From NCBI GenBank assembly GCA_026709985.1, contig JAPORY010000051.1:1-36096 (forward strand): a stretch of 36,096 nt of DNA. The letters run 5' to 3'. The translations under genes and the position numbers were made by a program. The DNA comes from Aestuariivita sp. GTDB taxonomy: Bacteria > Pseudomonadota > Alphaproteobacteria > Rhodobacterales > Rhodobacteraceae. Each line of letters starts with the position of its first letter. Within the stretch, counting starts at the first letter, position 1. This document shows positions 1-8,818 of the stretch, one piece after another. The notes below the pieces were generated by a model. The model was not told the DNA's origin. It worked only from the letters and a program-made list of their open reading frames with translations, and did not search any database.

Positions 1-189
1 AATCTGCCAATAACGCGAGCCTGGTTCAAAACCCCCGCCGATCCGAACCCGCCCGTGTCCTCATGGATGCCGCATCCGTCTAACACCGGATGCGGAACCG
101 AGACGACACTTGCCCTGGTTCGACAGTGCTTCCAGTGCAAGGGCGGCGGCGGAAGCTGGTCCATGTCCGCCAATACATGCGGCAACTAA
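1..189 (+). CDS. C-terminal end of an unknown protein, truncated by the window edge
   Basis: The frame starting at base 1 stays open for 62 codons and stops with TAA at 187-189. The visible tail is rich in Gly, Ser, Thr and Pro and carries a CFQC motif (two Cys two residues apart) followed by four glycines and a last Cys three residues before the end. A strong terminator hairpin begins 24 bases after the stop, which supports this as the real end of a gene. No family is recognised. A CxxC motif could bind metal or form a disulfide, but that is a guess. A 62-codon open frame can arise by chance, so the terminator is the main support. Confidence 0.4.
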   Translation, partial: NLPITRAWFKTPADPNPPVSSWMPHPSNTGCGTETTLALVRQCFQCKGGGGSWSMSANTCGN

Positions 190-212
190 CCAACCCGATC
201 TAAACACACACC

Positions 213-238
213 GGGCGGTCTTCGGATCGCCCGCTTTT
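213..238 (+). terminator. Rho-independent terminator with UUCG tetraloop
   Basis: GGGCGGTC and GATCGCCC form an 8-bp stem (one G-U pair) closed by the very stable C(UUCG)G tetraloop, followed by GCTTTT. It lies 24 bases after the stop of the partial gene at the window start. Confidence 0.6.
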
Positions 239-348
239 CACCGTCTCCTCTTCTGATTCTGATCAGTTCGGACGCTTGGCAAGCTAGAAATTACGGAAGT
301 CAAGAGATTTTCTTACTGCGGATTTTTAGCAAGAGTTATAATCCCCAA
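213..348 (+). repeat. Copy A of a three-copy intergenic element
   Basis: The element consists of a hairpin block (GGGCGGTCTTCGGATCGCC, 213-231) and, after a spacer of about 90 bases, a tail block TTTTAGCAA (323-331) plus GTTATAATCCCCAA (335-348). Both blocks recur in the same order in inverted orientation at 36007-36065, and in looser form at 1045-1131. The tail contains TATAAT, but no good -35 box is seen at the right distance. What it is remains unknown: a terminator-promoter-like spacer repeat or a mobile-element scar are both possible. Confidence 0.5.
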
Positions 349-1042
349 AGGTTTTGATACCTACTCGGTAGTCGTTCATTCCGTTGATTGCGATTGCGTC
401 AGGGGCTTTGACTAGTCACGACGCAAAGCTTTCATTCTACGTAAACGGAGGAAGGCCCGCTGAATCAAAAGGAGGGTCTTCCCTGTCTGGCCAACCCCGT
501 CGCTACCGAAAAGGGGATAACATTATCCGTTTCAGGCAAAAGGGCAATGCTTATTCGCCCATGCCGACATCTGAACAAAGGGTAGTCCGGGTCAACCTCC
601 TGATTTCGTGTAGCGACTGCCAGGGCGCTTCGGGCGGTAAACCGGTTACGTCGAGTCCGGAAGTTGGTATCGGGCCGAGTCACCCAAGACCGTTCACCAG
701 CAGGACAAATCCGGCCTGCAAGCCCGGTCACGAACATTATAGAACATTATACCGGAATCAGCGATTATCGCCCAATCAACTGCCAGAGGCGCGTACTTCA
801 GCCGGACAATACGTTCCAATTGTAGCCGTGCACTTATGTTGCTTCCGAGATAATAGACGGATTCGACTCCTGCACCAAACCAAGAACCAAAAGTTGTCAA
901 AAAGAAGGCGTTCGCCTGTGTACTCCACCAGCCACATCAATTTGGCGAACCCGGACTAGCGAAGATACCTACCAAGTTGGTAACAGCGGGACGGTTCTCA
1001 ACGTCCAGTACAATGGCTATGGGTGTGATCGACGAACGCACC
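349..1042. other. Stretch without a convincing gene
   Basis: A frame is open from a TTG at 384 to 959 (191 codons), but it has no ribosome-binding site, no recognisable domain, and a composition rich in Arg, Ser and Pro as expected for a chance frame. Short protein-like strings occur in other frames, for example a CSDC motif followed by GASGG near 609-640 that recalls the CFQC-plus-glycines tail at the window start. This could be a badly decayed relative of that gene, but the resemblance is too short to claim. Confidence 0.3.
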
Positions 1043-1067
1043 GAGGCGGTCCTCGGATCGCCCCTTT
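1043..1067 (+). terminator. Terminator-like hairpin with CTCG loop
   Basis: GGCGGTC (1045-1051) and GATCGCC (1056-1062) pair around a CTCG loop, and TTT follows shortly after. The same bases can alternatively pair as CCGAGG with CCTCGG (1041-1056). The sequence is nearly that of the terminator at 213-238. No gene end is clear upstream, so what it would terminate is unknown. Confidence 0.4.
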
Positions 1068-1131
1068 CGTTATATCCTTGTCAGATTTTGACAGGCTTGG
1101 GCACTTGGCAAGATAGGTATATAATTCCCAA
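1045..1131 (+). repeat. Copy B of the intergenic element
   Basis: The hairpin block (one change from copy A) is followed after about 50 bases by AGGTATATAATTCCCAA (1115-1131), a looser match to the tail block of copies A and C. CTTGGCAAG, also present in the spacer of copy A, lies just before the tail block. Confidence 0.4.
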
Positions 1132-1264
1132 GAATTATCGGCCCGATCCGAAGCCTTTGTAGTTCATCGGCAAGCTTCTCTAATACGGAGATAAATGCCA
1201 TGTTGCCATTTCTTGAATCGATGAAAACGCCCTACATTTGCAAGTTCTCTGGGATTAACAGCAC

Positions 1265-2995
1265 TCAATTTTGGCACTCGGCAACTTCTGAGATGGCATC
1301 AAGTTTTTCACGAATTTCGAGCGAAATTTCATCTTCTGGAACAAATGTTGCAAGTTCGTAAAAGTTCCTCTTCTCCATGAGATTCGGTAGGTTCAGCTTG
1401 TTGTAATACGACTTAAATAAGGGGGTCAAAAAATCATCACTCACCTTCGTGTTGGGATCCCATGGAGACCTTTTGTCTAATGTTGCCATCGCGTTCGTCA
1501 CTTCTGTGACGGCCTCTTGCATCGCAACCACTCGCTTCTCAGCATGGTGCTTGTCGAACAAAGGGCCCGAACTCTCATTCTGACCAGATTTGTGGGCAAA
1601 CGCCGCAAGTGTTTGAGGCGTACAAAGATAGTTTTCGATTTCACGATTATGCCATACCAGATGCCGCAGGATTTTGTTTTCCGGAACACCGTACTCTAGC
1701 CGATCAAAAATACCCACGCCCCGCAAGTTTGGAAACGCTTCGCGAAGGCCAAAGAAATGTTCTTCGGCTTTCTTTGGCTGGTTGCCAACATAATGGACAA
1801 ACGGCCGTTGCAAAGCAGCGATGGCAGAATTATGGTTTAACCGATCAGCAAAAGCTTGAAGGATTGCGAGATCAGTCGAGCCTTCTAGATAGAGAACCCA
1901 GCCCATTATCTCCGCTAGGTGGTAGTGATCAAAGCCAATTTCAGACAAAGACTTGTGTACTTGGCTTGAACTTGATCGACCTTCAATTCTGTGTGGTGTG
2001 CCAATGAAAGCAACCACAAGATCCTTGCCCGCAGCTTCGTTAAGGAGAACTTCGGAATGGCTCGCGGCAATAACTTGCGTACCCTGTCTTTTTGCCAATT
2101 CGGTAATGACTTTATAAATCTGGCGCTGACGAAGAATCTCTAAATGCGCATCGGGTTCGTCAAGTAAGATCGTGGCACCTGGATTTGCAGCAATATAGGC
2201 AAGCATAAGAACCGTTTGCTGAAGGCCTCGGCCACTTGAAGACAGGTCAAGATCTATCTCCCGCTCTTGGTATTGCATGGAAATTTCGCCGCGTTCCGCA
2301 ATGTATCGCGGTACAGCAAGTGTGATTCCAAAGAGTGATCTGATGTCTTCGACGAGATTCTCCCAAAGGTCAGAGTTCGTAGAATACACCTGATGGCAGA
2401 GATTCCGCAATATTTCGGCTGTACGCCCCTCGCCAATCCGCACATTGACAGCTCCATGATCCAAACGCGTTTCCGAAGCTGCTAAACCAGACATTGGCGG
2501 TAGGAGTGCTATGTTGATCGAAGTAGCAGCGACTGGCACTGGCATACGTTCGGGGTGCTTATGGTCTGCAAGTCGCAATGGCCGACAATAAAATGACTCT
2601 TCATTTGCGTAATAGAACTCAAGTCCGCATTGCCACTTTTGATCATTTTTTATCCCTTCAACCAATATATCGATCCAAACATTCTCCGTTCGCTGGCTGC
2701 CATTGGCTCTGGTTACATTTCGGACTTGCAGATCATGCCAAAGTAGATTGGCAACAGGAACCGGCATGGCAACAAGGTCTCGTCGGTTGATTGTGACGCC
2801 GGGTCTTTTTTCTGGTGCGCTCTTACCGGCACGCTTCTCTTCCCACCGCTTGACACCGATATTCCAAAGCGACAGCGCTTGCATCGCCGAAGTCTTGCCG
2901 GAGTTATTCGGCCCGACAAATACAACGGGGTTGCCGAGTTCAATCTCTACTGCGTCAAATCGCTTGAAATTGTTAATTCTGAGCTTGGTGAGCAT
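1265..2995 (-). CDS. OLD-family ATPase with C-terminal Toprim-like nuclease domain
   Basis: A 576-residue protein starting at the ATG at 2995 (MLTKLRINNFKRFD, the usual opening of this family). An in-frame TTG 120 bases upstream would add a tail unlike the family, so it was not used. The N-terminal half is an SMC/ABC-like ATPase: Walker A GPNNSGKT (about 28-35), signature LSSSGRG (251-257), Walker B ILLDEPDAH (276-284) and a switch histidine in ASHSE. The C-terminal part begins with LYLEGSTD (Glu near 371) and continues with GIFDRLE and a later NREIENYL, matching the spacing of an OLD Toprim nuclease. The second Toprim motif reads FDRLE where many homologues have DxD. OLD proteins cut DNA and several act in phage defence; that role is inferred here. 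No partner gene such as a helicase or reverse transcriptase is adjacent. It is transcribed away from the next gene. Confidence 0.85.
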   Translation of the reverse strand: MLTKLRINNFKRFDAVEIELGNPVVFVGPNNSGKTSAMQALSLWNIGVKRWEEKRAGKSAPEKRPGVTINRRDLVAMPVPVANLLWHDLQVRNVTRANGSQRTENVWIDILVEGIKNDQKWQCGLEFYYANEESFYCRPLRLADHKHPERMPVPVAATSINIALLPPMSGLAASETRLDHGAVNVRIGEGRTAEILRNLCHQVYSTNSDLWENLVEDIRSLFGITLAVPRYIAERGEISMQYQEREIDLDLSSSGRGLQQTVLMLAYIAANPGATILLDEPDAHLEILRQRQIYKVITELAKRQGTQVIAASHSEVLLNEAAGKDLVVAFIGTPHRIEGRSSSSQVHKSLSEIGFDHYHLAEIMGWVLYLEGSTDLAILQAFADRLNHNSAIAALQRPFVHYVGNQPKKAEEHFFGLREAFPNLRGVGIFDRLEYGVPENKILRHLVWHNREIENYLCTPQTLAAFAHKSGQNESSGPLFDKHHAEKRVVAMQEAVTEVTNAMATLDKRSPWDPNTKVSDDFLTPLFKSYYNKLNLPNLMEKRNFYELATFVPEDEISLEIREKLDAISEVAECQN

Positions 2996-4004
2996 CGGGG
3001 ATCTGTTTAGCTTCTGTCCTATTTTGATAAATTGGGTCGTGTTTATGCTTTCCGATATGACACCATTCCATTCAAGGCCTATGTCCGACCTCAATGGTGA
3101 TAGATGTTCCGCCAAACTAGTTTGTTACTTACAAGCGTTTGGTTGATTTTTCTGATCAAGAATCTAGACATTTATCCGTTTTCTGGAGTTCGAATTTTCC
3201 GTACTTCCTGCAAGGACTCATTGCACAAAAGCCGACTTATCGAGTCTCCCGAATTTATGCGCTCGGTGATGGTATTAGGCATCTCTGCTTTATGTCGAAG
3301 AACGTTCTTGGCTCTGACAACAAATTACTGCTCGGATCCCCCGAACGCGCAACATTAGAGAGTGAACAAGCGCATGGGCCAGTATCTAACAATTGTCCAA
3401 CAATGTCGAGAATGCGATCCTTATGAGATACATGATGAAGCGCAACATCGGAATGTACCTCGACCCGCCCGTTTTCGCAAGCAAAGATCTGATATCACTT
3501 GATCAAACCCGAGCGCGTCTGCCTTCCAGAAATTGGCAAAATTCTAAAGAGCACCAAAATTTTCGGTTGCGACCTCCGTATCGTGATCTTGGCGCGATAC
3601 AGTTAAGTCAATGTTGAAACTAAACCAATAGAAAACGATGGCGGCGATAGAGTTTACGATGTTTTTCTAAATTACCAGATGGCAGAGAGCAGAATAGCAG
3701 AATGGTAGCTTTAGGTCGGCGAGTACGACGCCCCGCAGTTTGAGCATCAGCGGTAGAGATTTGCCTAAAATATCTTAATCTTCAATATAGATACCATGGT
3801 GAATGAAGATCGGTCCATTCCCAGTCATTAGTTGTAACATCAGACCCTTGCCCTTAAGCTTTGACGCGTTTGCTACAAGCATTCGGTGTTATCGTCGGCG
3901 GCGAGTGCGTAAGCGGTCTGTGCTGATAGCGGCGGTATATCTATACATTCCCATCTGCCTGTGGCACTATAGTCGCTATCAAATATATGGCTTGGAGAGA
4001 CCCC
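2996..4004. other. About 1 kb spacer between divergent genes, no gene recognised
   Basis: It separates the start of the OLD-type gene (-) from the start of the Rieske-ThDP gene (+). Open frames of 73-95 codons occur but share no family features and overlap one another in different frames. It must hold both promoters; none could be assigned with confidence. Confidence 0.4.
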
Positions 4005-5981
4005 ATGACAGAACAAGCGATTGACTGGATTTCAGTCGGGCATACAACTGACCTGCCAGAGGGGCGGGTCAAAACGGTGACGGCACGCACAACCTCGGTG
4101 TGCCTTGTGCACTTCGACGGGCAATGGGCCGCAATGGATAATCGTTGTCCGCATCAAAAAGGACCCTTGGGTGAAGGCTCAATCGAAACCGGGGTTGACG
4201 GCAAGTGCTGGATTCGCTGCCCCTGGCATGGCTGGGATTTCGATCCCCTAACCGGGCAACCCCCGGGAGGTCATGAGGATACGGGACAGAAAATGTTCCC
4301 ACTGCGCATCGTCGAAGATGAAATCTTCGTCGGTCTGGAAGCTGAACCAGATGCCGTGCGCACCGTGTCTGATACCGTCGTGGAAACCCTTTCGAACTGG
4401 GGCATTCAATCCGTATTTGGGATGGTCGGTCACTCTAATCTCGGTATGGCCGAAGCAGTTCGCTTGGCGGTTGCTCGCGGCGATATGCGCTTTTATGGCA
4501 TACGCCATGAGGGTGCCGCCGCTCTTGCAGCCTCGGCTTACGGAAAACTAGTCGGTCGACCAGCCGCCTGTCTCACGATCGCTGGACCCGGTGCGACGAA
4601 CCTCCTCACCGGCATGTGGGATGCCAAGGTTGATCGAGCACCGATCCTCGCACTGACGGGGCAAGTACAGACCCAAGTTTTCGGTCCCGGAGCCTTTCAA
4701 GACATCGACCTCGCCTCCGCGTTCCACGCGGTATCCGCTTTTTCGCAACCATTACTTGCCTCTTCGAAGCACGCGGAGCTTGCTTCGCTTGCCTGTAAGA
4801 CGGCAATCGTCGAACAAAATGTCGCTCATCTGATTTTGCCGGACGATACACAAACCATTCCGTCCGATGCGGCCGCAGGGGAACCAAAAGGCCGGATGGC
4901 GAAGGAACCGTCAATACCAAACGACAAGGATATCAAAGAGGCGAAAGAGCTGATTAGCCGAGCAAAGCGTCCAATCCTCATTTTGGGTCATGGCGCTATT
5001 CCCTATCGCGAACAACTTACCGAAATGGCCGAAAGAATGGGGCTACCAACACTGACCACCTTTAAAGCAAAGGGAGTTATTCCCGATAGTCATCCATGTG
5101 CCGCTGGGGTTCTGGGCCGTTCCGGCACACCGGTTGCCAGTTGGTTCATGAATGAAGCCGACTTAATCATTGCACTCGGCACGAGTTTCGCCAACCATAC
5201 TGGAATTGAGCGGTCAAAACCGATTATTCAAGTTGACCATGATCCGATGCAATTGGGTAAATTCCACGCGGTCACGCTGCCAATCCTCGGGGACATCGGG
5301 CACTTTTGTACGGCAGTGGCTGATATAAGTTCGCATGCCAACGCTCGTAATCAAATTGAGGAGTTGAAGGCGCGATGGGACATCTGGCGAGCAGAAAAAA
5401 TACGCCGACGCTCTGAGGAGCAAGGTCAGGGCATCCACTCCGTTGCAATCTTTCAAATGCTTTCAGATTTGGCCCCCGATGACGCCATTTTTGCCGTCGA
5501 TGTTGGCAACAATACGTACTCATTTGGCCGATATCTCGAAACCAAAGGATGCCAAAGGGTGCTAATGTCGGGATATCTGGGATCAATCGGTTATGGATTA
5601 CCCGCAGCCCTGGGCGCATGGGCGGCAACCCAAGATGTACCAGAACTCGAAGGTCGGAAAGTCATCGCCATTTCTGGGGATGGCGGTTTTGGTCAATATG
5701 CCATGGAATTAACGACCGCGCAAAAATACCGAATGAATATCACGCACATTTTGCTGCATAACGGTGAGTTAGGAAAAATTTCTAAAGAGCAAAAGGCAGG
5801 AGAATGGTCAGTGTGGGAAACAGAATTAATCAATCCCTCCTTTGCCGCCTTTGCTCGGCTTTGCGGTACTTACGGTAAAAAAGTCACCGAAGTGGACGAC
5901 TTAGAAGAGGAAATGCGTAGCGCTTTGAACCAGACAGGACCGGCGTTGTTGGAAATTATGACGGATGCGGAACTTGTCTAA
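4005..5981 (+). CDS. Rieske [2Fe-2S] domain fused to a thiamine-diphosphate-dependent enzyme
   Basis: A 658-residue protein. The ATG at 4005 is chosen because GGAGAG lies 5 bases before it; an in-frame ATG at 3987 would sit upstream of that site. Residues 1-110 form a Rieske domain with both ligand pairs, C48-x-H50 and C72-x2-H75 (NRCPH and RCPWHGW). From about 120 a complete three-domain ThDP enzyme of the acetolactate synthase/pyruvate oxidase type follows: PYR domain with the catalytic Glu169 (RHEGA) and IAGPGATN near 192-199, a central domain (about 315-445), and a PP domain with GDGGF (558-562) and HNGEL (585-589) as the ThDP/Mg site. Such enzymes cleave or join 2-oxo acids; the substrate cannot be read. 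The Rieske domain could pass electrons to or from a redox step, as flavin does in pyruvate oxidase, but this is inference. No signal peptide. It stands alone. Confidence 0.85.
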   Translation: MTEQAIDWISVGHTTDLPEGRVKTVTARTTSVCLVHFDGQWAAMDNRCPHQKGPLGEGSIETGVDGKCWIRCPWHGWDFDPLTGQPPGGHEDTGQKMFPLRIVEDEIFVGLEAEPDAVRTVSDTVVETLSNWGIQSVFGMVGHSNLGMAEAVRLAVARGDMRFYGIRHEGAAALAASAYGKLVGRPAACLTIAGPGATNLLTGMWDAKVDRAPILALTGQVQTQVFGPGAFQDIDLASAFHAVSAFSQPLLASSKHAELASLACKTAIVEQNVAHLILPDDTQTIPSDAAAGEPKGRMAKEPSIPNDKDIKEAKELISRAKRPILILGHGAIPYREQLTEMAERMGLPTLTTFKAKGVIPDSHPCAAGVLGRSGTPVASWFMNEADLIIALGTSFANHTGIERSKPIIQVDHDPMQLGKFHAVTLPILGDIGHFCTAVADISSHANARNQIEELKARWDIWRAEKIRRRSEEQGQGIHSVAIFQMLSDLAPDDAIFAVDVGNNTYSFGRYLETKGCQRVLMSGYLGSIGYGLPAALGAWAATQDVPELEGRKVIAISGDGGFGQYAMELTTAQKYRMNITHILLHNGELGKISKEQKAGEWSVWETELINPSFAAFARLCGTYGKKVTEVDDLEEEMRSALNQTGPALLEIMTDAELV

Positions 5982-6368
5982 GTTTCAAATTTAATCGAAC
6001 GCGCAACCCCTCTTTGTGTTGCGGCTCGCGGCGAAAAAATTCAGAACTTCCTGGTGAAATTAAAGCCGAAATCTCGGAATCGCTCCACATTACGCATTTT
6101 CTTGGATCGTCGCGGCAGCAACTTCGCCGGAATCCCATTGGGATCTTGCCTCGCTTGTCGAAAATTCGGAGGCACGGCGTATTTGCGGTTGCACGCGCAA
6201 AGAGGAAATTGTGACGCCCCGTGAAGAAATATCGTGCAATTGTAATTTCTTGTTGCTAAATTGTCGCTAAACCCTCATAAGAGTCGGGTTGATAACGTTG
6301 ACTATGGGTGTGTAACACGCTGTAAAGACGGGATGGTGCCCATTCGTCACTAAGTTCGGAGACGAAAA
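5982..6368. other. Spacer with a small hairpin, upstream region of the Xre gene
   Basis: CGCAAC (6002-6007) and GTTGCG (6018-6023) form a 6-bp hairpin about 20 bases after the ThDP gene; no T-run follows, so it is a weak terminator candidate. The 15 bases GCAACCCCTCTTTGT (6003-6017) recur at 34258-34272, also just after a gene end. The rest holds no gene and includes the promoter proposed at 6298-6326. Confidence 0.35.
6298..6326 (+). promoter_or_regulatory. Candidate sigma70-type promoter of the Xre gene
   Basis: TTGACT (6298-6303) and TGTAAA (6321-6326) are separated by 17 bases, and the start codon follows 42 bases later. The spacer holds GTGTAACAC (6310-6318), a short near-palindrome where a repressor such as the encoded Xre protein could bind. 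The -10 box is weak. Confidence 0.35.
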
Positions 6369-6671
6369 ATGCTTGCTGCAGAAAAAGATTATAGTTCGCT
6401 CTCACGCGATTTGCGGGTAGGTTTGGGACACTGGCTAAAGTCGCTCCGAGAAGACCAAGGACTAACCCAGCGTGACCTAGCCGACCGCCTCGGACTGGAG
6501 TATTACACGTTCATCTCCCAGTTAGAGACCGGGCGAGGGAAAATTCCGCCAAATAGATATCTTGACTGGGCCAAGGCTCTTGGGCAAGACCCCCGCGCTT
6601 TCGTGACACGATTATTCTCCTGTTATGATCCGATTACCCACGAAATTATCATGGGCAACGACTCACTCTAA
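6369..6671 (+). CDS. Small Xre-family helix-turn-helix regulator
   Basis: A 100-residue protein starting at ATG with GGAGA 7 bases upstream. Residues about 14-70 form an Xre/Cro HTH domain: LGHWLKSLREDQGLTQRDLADRLGLEYYTFISQLETGRGKIPP shows the usual LTQxxLA first helix and SQLExGR recognition helix (here in pieces for reading: LTQRDLADRLG and ISQLETGRGKIP). The C-terminal part is short and probably helps dimerisation. It binds DNA, most likely near its own promoter. The next gene starts 62 bases later on the same strand, so the two may be co-transcribed. Confidence 0.8.
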   Translation: MLAAEKDYSSLSRDLRVGLGHWLKSLREDQGLTQRDLADRLGLEYYTFISQLETGRGKIPPNRYLDWAKALGQDPRAFVTRLFSCYDPITHEIIMGNDSL

Positions 6672-6733
6672 AACAATCTACGGATGACTGAACAACAAAT
6701 CGCACGTTCGTTCGACTAGAATCGGGGATTGCT

Positions 6734-8542
6734 GTGACCGATATTCTCAAATTTCCCAAGACACCCTCGGCAAACTCGAAACCCGCGAGAGCTGGCGCGA
6801 CGGGGCATTTGCTTGGCGCGGCGTCGGTATATCCATATGCCGATTTCCTTCGATCTGCTGCGGACGATGATTGTATTGAGTTTTTGGCCGGCGGGAAAAT
6901 CCGCGCCGCGAAAAGACCACAAGTTTCGCCGATCAATATGGATCAAGATCCGTATCAGCTCCACTCGCCGCTAGATTGGAGCAATCAGGAGCTTGCGAGC
7001 CTCTATCGGGCGCAACGCCTGCTCCAATTAGCCGGAATCCGCGTCGAAACGGATCGCGGCGTGAGCGATGAGGGCGAGCCATGGTTTGTCTTCATTGATG
7101 AATCGGAAAAGGTTATCGCTCACTTCTGTCGCATAGCCGGCGAGTATCTGCTTGATAGTGTCGCGCAAAAATCCTCAATTGTGGGGGCAAGTTTGGATGA
7201 CCTCGTTACCGGATTTGCGGAACGATCTCAGCCGGTCGCAATGTCGCCAAGTTCCAAATCTTTGGGAGGGCGTACAACATCGGACAAAGTTCAGCGCTTT
7301 CATTTGGCTAAACAAGCCAAGGTTCGGATGCACCCTGCGGCCGCTCTCGCGGCGCTGTTGTGGTCGATTTACATTCTCTCGGATGAACTTTCGTTGCCGC
7401 GAGGGTATGTCGAATATTCTGATGCCGCTGGAACAGACCCGCAACCGGATGCGGCACTTGCAACGATCAATCAAAAGCAGATCAACTTGACAGGGAATCC
7501 CCTCCAACTGGATCATCCTGAATTCGGAAGTTCGACCGATCAAAAGGCAAGCGATGATCGGGAAAGTGCGTTATCGACGGTCAGTATTTCTGGACAAGTC
7601 GCGGGTAATTCAATTGCTAAGGCAATGGGATTGGGATTGACGTCAATCGCGATGAGTTACGGGATTCACTTGCTGACTCAAATCAACTCACCCCTTGCCG
7701 AGGTCGTCACGGCTGCACTTGGTATATCGACTGAATTACCCGTCGAAATCGAGATGACTCTGACGGAGTTGGCGCGAGAGCTGACCGCAGATCGACAATT
7801 TGAGAAGACCGAGAAAGCCGAAATTATCGCTAAACCGACTGCTGTAGAAGAGGCACCGTCTTCGGCCCAACCTGAGATGATACAAAAGGCGGACTTGGTG
7901 CTTCAGGACGCACCAGATGATTTGCTTATCCCGATGATGCTGTCGGAAGAAATACTGGCAAGTTTTACCGATTTCCCAATTAGTGATGAGGGAGCCACTA
8001 TCAATCATGCCGCCGACGTTCCGATCGCGGCGGAGTATGGAGAAAAAATATCTGAAGAAAATGAAGAAAGCGAAGCGCAAGAACTTTATGAAGAGGTTCT
8101 CACGCGGGAAGCGAGTTCTGATCAGTCCAAAATAGATCTAAGTGAAATCTTGTCGGATTTCTCTGAGGCAAGCGCACAAGTCAATCTGGCTGCACGCTCG
8201 GCATTATCTGGCAGTTGGGAGAAGTTCGGGGGAGCCGCTTCCGAATTGGATACTGTCGCGGCATCGGAAATTGATACTTTCGACGGTAATGGCGATACTT
8301 CTCAGGGGGCACTGTATTTACAATTCAACGATGCGGCATATGATTTCATTGTTTGGCTGATGCTGAAGGGCGATGTTACAACACGGTCAGACAATGAGAG
8401 TGAAATCATTTTGACCGATACGGACGCCTTGGAAAGTTCAAGCGGCGAACTCTATACGCTGAGTTGGTCGTTTGAGGACGGTAGCGTGTTGTCTACCGTC
8501 GGTCTGCGAGACGATTTTGAGGCGTTTGGGTTTATAAGCTAG
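6734..8542 (+). CDS. Conserved alphaproteobacterial protein of unknown function, acidic
   Basis: A 602-residue protein starting at GTG with GGGG 6 bases upstream. The N-terminal 150 residues look conserved and globular: an opening MTDILKFPK, then QELASLYRAQRLLQLAGIRV and TDRGVSDEGEPWFVF, a pattern I recall from uncharacterised alphaproteobacterial proteins next to Xre regulators. One hydrophobic segment (about 202-222, AAALAALLWSIYIL) may span the membrane, and a second weaker one lies near 298-318. From about 350 to 500 the chain is strongly acidic and probably disordered. The last 90 residues (LQFNDAAYDFIVWLMLKGD onward) look globular again. Pairing with the Xre gene suggests a regulatory or cell-surface role, but no function is claimed. 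Confidence 0.75.
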   Translation: MTDILKFPKTPSANSKPARAGATGHLLGAASVYPYADFLRSAADDDCIEFLAGGKIRAAKRPQVSPINMDQDPYQLHSPLDWSNQELASLYRAQRLLQLAGIRVETDRGVSDEGEPWFVFIDESEKVIAHFCRIAGEYLLDSVAQKSSIVGASLDDLVTGFAERSQPVAMSPSSKSLGGRTTSDKVQRFHLAKQAKVRMHPAAALAALLWSIYILSDELSLPRGYVEYSDAAGTDPQPDAALATINQKQINLTGNPLQLDHPEFGSSTDQKASDDRESALSTVSISGQVAGNSIAKAMGLGLTSIAMSYGIHLLTQINSPLAEVVTAALGISTELPVEIEMTLTELARELTADRQFEKTEKAEIIAKPTAVEEAPSSAQPEMIQKADLVLQDAPDDLLIPMMLSEEILASFTDFPISDEGATINHAADVPIAAEYGEKISEENEESEAQELYEEVLTREASSDQSKIDLSEILSDFSEASAQVNLAARSALSGSWEKFGGAASELDTVAASEIDTFDGNGDTSQGALYLQFNDAAYDFIVWLMLKGDVTTRSDNESEIILTDTDALESSSGELYTLSWSFEDGSVLSTVGLRDDFEAFGFIS

Positions 8543-8564
8543 AATTTTCTTCCTTTGATCTAAT

Positions 8565-8578
8565 ATTCCGCGCGGAAT
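8565..8578. repeat. 14-bp perfect palindrome
   Basis: ATTCCGCGCGGAAT is fully self-complementary and lies 23 bases after the end of the acidic protein gene, in the spacer before the ABC transporter operon. It could be an operator for a dimeric regulator of that operon; no T-run follows, so it does not look like a terminator. Confidence 0.4.
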
Positions 8579-8818
8579 CCGATTGCAGTTAGAGGCCGCA
8601 TTTTTCCCGTTGCGGAAGTATAAGTTCGCTATGCGCTCTCCGATTATCATGCGGACGCCACAAAATGCTCACCGGCACTGATCGTGGTAGTGAAAGAATC
8701 GTTGCATTTGTCAACCCGCCTCGTCGTGCTCGGTATCTGGGGTCAATAGTTGGAAGGTTCGCATTGCGAACATTGGCCGACAATCTCACCGCAATTAGGC
8801 AAAGACGCTGGATTAGAC

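Noticed and set aside
22-36. GGTTCAAAACC, resembling a tRNA T-arm
   Set aside because: The flanking stem does not pair and no acceptor or anticodon arm is present.
384-959. 191-codon open frame near the left end
   Set aside because: TTG start without ribosome-binding site, no domain, composition of a chance frame; short protein-like strings lie in other frames as well.
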